Of a DNA stretch of 6,441 nucleotides, positions 6,184-6,441 are shown piece after piece; the first letter of the stretch is position 1; the number at the start of each line of letters is the position of its first letter. The notes beneath the pieces are model-generated. The model was not told the DNA's origin. It saw only the letters and a program-made list of their open reading frames with translations, and made no database searches. Location of the stretch: NCBI GenBank assembly GCA_947463775.1, contig CANHVD010000346.1:1-6441 (forward strand), written 5' to 3'. The translations under genes were made by a program, and so were the position numbers. The DNA is from Planctomycetaceae bacterium. Its GTDB lineage: Bacteria; Planctomycetota; Planctomycetia; Planctomycetales; Planctomycetaceae.

Positions 6184-6441
6184 ATGAGCACGATTCTGAA
6201 ACGCCCGTTGGCGCACCGAGACACTCCGCGCCGTTTGACGGCCGAAGAACTCGACCACGTCCAGAGGTTGTTCACCACCGATGGACTTTCCGCTGTCACC
6301 AGCGAATTTGGGTTTTCGACCGATCTGCAGGCCCTGCAGTCGATCGCTCATTCCCTGGGAATGACGGTTGTGGATCTGTCGAAAGTGACCGTCGATCGAT
6401 CGATCCTCGAAGGCTTTCCGGTTCGACTGATTCATCGTCAC
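6184..6441 (+). CDS. gspE: GspE/PilB-family secretion ATPase, N-terminal part (runs off the window)
   Basis: The first 86 residues of a protein that continues past the right edge. The segment LQSIAHSLGMTVVDLSKV followed by VDRSILEGFPVRLIHRH is characteristic of the T2SSE_N (MshEN-type) domain found at the start of GspE, PilB and MshE, the hexameric cytoplasmic ATPases that drive type II secretion or pilus assembly. The Walker and Asp/His boxes would lie beyond the window. The RLGxxL-type c-di-GMP-binding motif of some MshEN domains is not seen, so nucleotide signalling cannot be claimed. ATG 6184 is the only reasonable start; there is no clear Shine-Dalgarno sequence. The neighbouring secretin-like protein favours gspE over pilB, but the symbol is provisional. 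Confidence 0.82.
   Translation, partial: MSTILKRPLAHRDTPRRLTAEELDHVQRLFTTDGLSAVTSEFGFSTDLQALQSIAHSLGMTVVDLSKVTVDRSILEGFPVRLIHRH

Noticed and set aside
6040..6441. Minus-strand open frame at the right edge
   Set aside because: Overlaps the T2SSE_N-coding sequence on the plus strand, which has a recognisable family motif; the minus frame has none.

Overview
The window looks like a chromosomal piece of a planctomycete (phylum Planctomycetota). No marker gene proves this. It rests on three things: a very large exported protein built from secretin-type N-domains, the wording of its first domain (motifs such as QKWADVLDWIAKEADLSL, NYSDSKDYS and LTKGFTLVRRERML, which I associate with planctomycete secretin-like proteins), and genes starting without a Shine-Dalgarno sequence. 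Both genes are on the plus strand.

Layout. Positions 13-181 hold an imperfect palindrome whose arms are built from a 9-nt unit repeated three times; it resembles a dispersed intergenic repeat. Positions 182-409 look non-coding. Positions 410-5854 encode one protein of 1814 residues: a signal peptide, a short helical domain, an N0-like domain, then about 21 copies of a 64-105 residue secretin N1/NolW-like unit, and finally the first part of one more unit just before the stop codon. A roughly 70-residue Pro/Ala/Glu/Thr-rich linker splits one of the late repeats. No secretin beta-barrel (pore) domain follows. Positions 5855-6183 are intergenic and hold three small hairpins and a possible promoter. 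From 6184 to the right edge lies the start of a GspE/PilB-family secretion ATPase.

How they fit together. The repeats are periplasmic ring-forming modules in known secretins, and GspE/PilB is the cytoplasmic motor of type II secretion and type IV pilus machines. The pair suggests the start of a type II secretion or pilus-like locus whose secretin component is unusual: an extremely long N-domain array with no pore of its own. The barrel may be on another protein, or this may be a periplasmic scaffold or spacer. The main points of interest are the size of the array, the missing barrel, a 202-residue internal duplication, and a histidine recurring at the same place in ten of the repeats.
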